Shown here one piece after another: positions 59,339 through 64,000 of a DNA stretch of 64,000 bases. Source of the stretch: Candidatus Nanopelagicales bacterium (lineage in GTDB: Bacteria; Actinomycetota; Actinomycetes; S36-B12; GCA-2699445). The position numbers were made by a program, and so were the translations under genes. The stretch's first letter is position 1. Each line of letters opens with the position of its first letter. The stretch is from NCBI GenBank assembly GCA_037045355.1, contig JBAOHO010000014.1, positions 220,488 through 284,487 of the forward strand. The letters run 5' to 3'. The notes below the pieces were generated by a model that was given only the letters and a program-made list of their open reading frames with translations, had not been told where the DNA came from and did no database searches.

Positions 59339-60543
59339 GCGCCACCTCGGACCTCGCGGCGCGGTGGGACACCGTCATGATGGCCAACTACGGAACTCCA
59401 CCCGTGGCCCTGATCCGCGGCGAAGGTTGTCGGGTCTGGGACATCGACGGGGTCGAGTACCTCGACCTGGTCGCGGGTATCGCCGTGAACACACTGGGTC
59501 ATGCGCACCCCGCAGTAGTGGCGGCGGTCTGCGATCAGATCGGTCGGCTCGGGCATACCAGCAACCTGTCGATGCACACCACCGGCATCGACCTCGCGGA
59601 GAGCTGGTCGCATTGACCGGGCGACCCGCTCGGGTGTTCTTCAGTCAGGACGGGGCGACCGCGAATGAGGCCGCCTACAAGAATTGCGCGGCGCCACGGT
59701 TGGGCCAAGGACCCGACCGGCGGTTCCCAGCAGATCGTCGCAGCCGAAGGCGCATTCCACGGTCGCACCATGGGCGCTTTGTCGATCACGGGGAATCCGG
59801 CGAAGCGGGACCCGTTCGAGCCGCTTCCACAACCCGTCACGTTCGTCCCCTACGGTGACGCCGACGCGTTGGCCGAAGCTGTCTCGAACCGTACTGCCGC
59901 GGTGTTCCTCGAACCGGTGTTGGGCGAGGGCGGAATCGTCGTTCCCCCTCAGGGCTATCTCGAGGCCGCCCGGAGCATCACGTCGGCCCACGATGCGCTG
60001 CTTGTGATCGACGAGGTGCAATCGGGCATCGGTCGCACAGGTTCCTGGTTCGCAGCGGCGGCTGTTCAACCCGACATCATGACCCTCGCCAAAGGGCTGG
60101 CCGGCGGACTACCGCTGGGCGCCTGCCTGGCGTTCGGCGCAGCCGGGGATGTGCTGCGCCCCGGTGACCATGGCACCACTTTCGGGGGCAACCCTGTCAG
60201 CGCGGCCGCCGCTCTCGCCGTCCTCGACACGATCGAGCGCGACGATCTGCTGGCGCAGGTTCGGGACAACGGTGACCGGTTGGCCCGGGGGCTGCTCTCG
60301 ACCGATGACCCGTGGGTCGCTGGGCAGCGCGGTGTCGGGCTGTGGCGCGCATTGGTGTTGACCGATGATGTCGCGCCCGCTGTCGAACGTTCCGCTCGGG
60401 AGAAGGGCTTTCTGGTGAACGCGGTGCAACCGTCAGCGGTCCGTCTGGCGCCGCCGCTGACCATCACCGCTGAGCAGATCGACCAGTTCATCGCGGCCCT
60501 TCCGGCGATTCTCGCGGACGCTCGACAGGAGACCGTGACATGA
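59335..60543 (+). CDS. argD: Acetylornithine aminotransferase, two compensating frameshifts in this sequence
   Basis: The reconstructed protein is ~402 residues. The N-terminus has [20 protein letters not shown] and [21 protein letters not shown] lost base near 59603 and a surplus base near 59683 put about 80 bases ([26 protein letters not shown]) in another frame. Then follow [36 protein letters not shown] and the PLP lysine in [19 protein letters not shown]. The enzyme makes N-acetylornithine and may also serve lysine synthesis. ATG at 59335 overlaps the argB stop (ATGA). Confidence 0.93.
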
Positions 60544-61049
60544 CCGTGCCCCGGACGATGTCGGCGCGGCGGCTGCGCATCGTGGAAATCCTCGAACGCC
60601 ATCCGATTCACTCGCAGGCCGAACTGCGGGAACACCTCGAGTCCGACGGGATTCAGGTCACGCAAGCGACGCTGAGTCGCGACCTTGATGAACTGCGCGC
60701 CGTCAAAGTGCCGGCTGCCGATGGACAACTTGTGTACGCAGTCCCGGGTGAAGGCGGTGACATGACGCCACGCCCTCCGGACCTGGATGCCGCCCGTGGC
60801 TCCAAACTCGCCCGGGTCGGCCCCGAACTGATCATCACCGTGGACTCGTCGGCGAACCTCGTGGTGTTGCGGACTCCACCCGGGGCCGCCCAGTACCTGG
60901 CCAGCACGATCGATCACACGGTCCTCACCGATGTGATCGGAACCGTGGCCGGCGACGATACGGTGCTCCTGGTCACGCGAGACCACATGGGCGGGGCCGC
61001 CGTGGCCGACAGGATTCTGACGATGATCAACGAACGGGTGCGACCATGA
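60540..61049 (+). CDS. argR: Arginine repressor
   Basis: A 169-residue repressor. The N-terminal winged helix has LRIVEILERHPIHSQAELRE and the recognition part TQATLSRDLDELRAVKV. The C-terminal hexamerisation and arginine-binding domain has VVLRTPPGAAQYLASTIDH and GTVAGDDTVLLVTRD, whose GDD contacts arginine. It lies inside the operon it most likely controls through the palindrome before argC. ATG at 60540 overlaps the argD stop. A 39-base gap separates it from argG. Confidence 0.96.
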   Translation: MTVPRTMSARRLRIVEILERHPIHSQAELREHLESDGIQVTQATLSRDLDELRAVKVPAADGQLVYAVPGEGGDMTPRPPDLDAARGSKLARVGPELIITVDSSANLVVLRTPPGAAQYLASTIDHTVLTDVIGTVAGDDTVLLVTRDHMGGAAVADRILTMINERVRP

Positions 61050-61088
61050 AGGAAGCATTCCGGGGAGTAACGACAGGAGAGGCGCATC

Positions 61089-62290
61089 ATGAGTGACCGG
61101 GTGGTATTGGCGTACTCCGGGGGGCTGGATACGAGTGTGGCGATCGGTTGGATCGCGGAGCAGACAGGCAGCGAGGTCATCGCTGTCGCCGTCGATGTCG
61201 GTCAGGGTGGGGAAGACCTCGAGGTCATCCGCAAGCGGGCTCTGGCGTGTGGCGCAGTCGAGGCGGAGGTCGCTGACGCCCGCAACGAGTTCGCAGACGA
61301 GTACTGCGCTCCCGCGCTTCGTGCCAACGGGCTGTACATGGACCGATATCCGCTCGTCTCGGCACTGAGCCGACCACTCATCGTGCAGCATCTGGTGGCT
61401 GCTGCACGCAAGTACGGCGCGACCGTGGTGTCACATGGCTGTACAGGAAAGGGCAACGACCAGGTTCGTTTCGAGGTCGGTATCGCCAACCTCGCACCTG
61501 AGCTGACGTGTATCGCACCGGTTCGTGACTACGCCATGACCCGGGACAAGGCCATCGAGTTCTGCGAGTTGCACGGGCTGCCCATCGATGTGACCAAGAA
61601 ATCCCCCTACTCGATCGATCAGAATGTCTGGGGCCGTGCCGTCGAAACGGGGTTCCTCGAGGACATCTGGAACGGTCCCATCGAGGATCTGTATTCCTAC
61701 ACCTCTGCACCAGACGCTGCCGCCGAGCCGGACGAAGTCGTCATCGAGTTCCGGCAGGGGGTGCCGGTGGCTATCGACGGGCGTCCCGTCACCATGCTGC
61801 AGGCGATCGAGGAGCTGAATCGTCGCGGAGGTGCCCAAGGTGTGGGTCGCCTCGACATGGTCGAGGACCGCCTTGTCGGCATCAAGAGCCGTGAGGTCTA
61901 CGAGGCTCCCGGCGCGATCGTCTTGTTGACCGCTCGCGAGGAACTGCAAAACGTGACCATGGAGCGGGATCTGGCCCGGTTCTTCCGCGGCGTATCCCAA
62001 CGGTGGACCGAGCTGGCCTACGACGGTCTGTGGTTCTCTCCTCTGATGCGGGCTCTGGACGGTTTCGTCACCGAGGCGAACCGTTCGGTCAGTGGGGAGG
62101 TTCGCGTCGTGCTGCACGCTGGACGCGCCGTTGTCACCGGACGTCGCTCTCCGCAGTCCCTCTATGACTTCGGCCTCGCCACGTACGACACGGGGGATAC
62201 GTTCGACCAGTCCAAAGCCAAGGGGTTCATCGACCTCTGGGGTCTTCCCAGTTCAATGGCCACCGCGCGGGACATGCGGTCGGGGCAACA

Positions 62291-62294
<4 letters not shown>
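61089..62294 (+). CDS. argG: Argininosuccinate synthase
   Basis: A 401-residue ATP pyrophosphatase-type ligase joining citrulline and aspartate. The N-terminal PP-loop is [36 protein letters not shown] and [17 protein letters not shown] are further signatures. Length is normal and the frame is intact. ATG at 61089 has ACAGGAGAGG upstream. The stop overlaps argH (GTGA). Ornithine carbamoyltransferase (argF), needed to make citrulline, is not in this window; in many actinobacteria it sits between argD and argR. Confidence 0.97.
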
Positions 62295-63720
<1,426 letters not shown>

Positions 63721-64000
63721 CGTCTCCCTCGCGGGTCAGCGAGGATCTGAGGTCCCAAGGAAAGGCTCGGGGTACTTCTTGTGCCGACAGCGGCATCGTG
63801 CGCGATGTGATCGCGTCCGAGCCGCCGCGCTTCTTGAGGCGAGTGTCACGCCCTGCCAGGCGCAGTTGGCCGTCGCGCTGCTCGAGCGCTGTAAACCCGC
63901 GTCCCGCATCACCTGCATGGGGGAGTGGGACCGACTCTTCTGCAACGCCACGTGCGAGTTCTCAGCAAGAAGCACTGTGCTGTTGATCATCAGGATCCCC
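63721..64000 (+). other. Disrupted coding remnant at the window end, unidentified
   Basis: After the argH stop no single frame gives a recognisable protein. Several pieces (RDVIASEP in one frame; LLEASVTPCQAQLAVALLE in another; NPRPAS in a third) read like one gene broken by indels, continuing the poor quality of the argH 3' end. In many actinobacteria a DNA-3-methyladenine glycosylase gene follows argH, and these pieces are loosely compatible with its N-terminus. This is a guess from context, not an identification. Confidence 0.25.

Overview
This is a high-GC chromosomal segment of an actinobacterium of the class Actinomycetes. The evidence is a bldD/pyrR divergent pair, a mycobacterial-type integration host factor (mihF) between pyrF and gmk-rpoZ-coaBC-metK, a helicase-dead actinobacterial PriA, a 13E12/DUF222 HNH gene with an SOS box of mycobacterial type, and many 4-bp ATGA/GTGA start/stop overlaps. 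I cannot name genus or species. No tRNA, rRNA or CRISPR array was seen. No gap between genes exceeds 300 bases.

Layout. 1-1851: end of glutamate synthase (gltB, gltD). 1855-9325: membrane and lipid genes (PAP2 phosphatase, two AI-2E-family permeases, a membrane diacylglycerol-kinase-like protein, a multi-pass protein, a CLC chloride channel). 9410-11724: DUF6325, SHOCT protein, pyruvate kinase. 11783-12271 (minus): bldD. 12524-22730: the complete pyrimidine operon pyrR-B-C-(PH protein)-carA-carB-pyrK-pyrD-pyrF, with a PyrR-binding RNA loop in front of pyrR. 22750-31618: mihF, gmk, rpoZ, coaBC, metK, priA, def, fmt, rsmB. 31802-35022: accessory island with an HNH endonuclease gene under a LexA box and an IS481-like element. 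35189-40464: rpe, ribD-ribE-ribBA-ribH, hisE-hisG. 40461-46765: a lysine-rich 23-residue-repeat protein, a PLP decarboxylase, a polyphosphate:AMP phosphotransferase, a fused carboxyltransferase and a DUF1844 protein. 46948-53680: infC-rpmI-rplT-tsnR, an MBL hydrolase, pheS-pheT. 53708-56015 (minus): zinc-ribbon protein and acyl-CoA synthetase. 56245-63720: argC-J-B-D-R-G-H behind an ARG-box-like palindrome that contains the -10 box.

The window is mainly anabolic: UMP, arginine, riboflavin, the start of histidine synthesis, SAM and CoA, next to translation genes (IF3, L35, L20, PheRS, Def, Fmt). Regulatory logic is readable at several points: PyrR on the pyr operon, ArgR (encoded inside the operon) on argC, LexA on the HNH gene, a possible IF3-sensitive AUC start for infC, and BldD with an intact c-di-GMP signature.

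Important caveat. Eleven otherwise intact genes carry single-base frameshifts (gltD, the SHOCT gene, priA, rsmB, ribD, hisE, pheS, pheT, the acyl-CoA synthetase gene, argD, argH). There are about 21 in all, mostly in C/G runs, and they become dense after about 63200. Since these are mainly essential genes whose other frame continues the protein exactly, they look like sequencing or assembly errors rather than real pseudogenes. Reconstructed coordinates are given for each.
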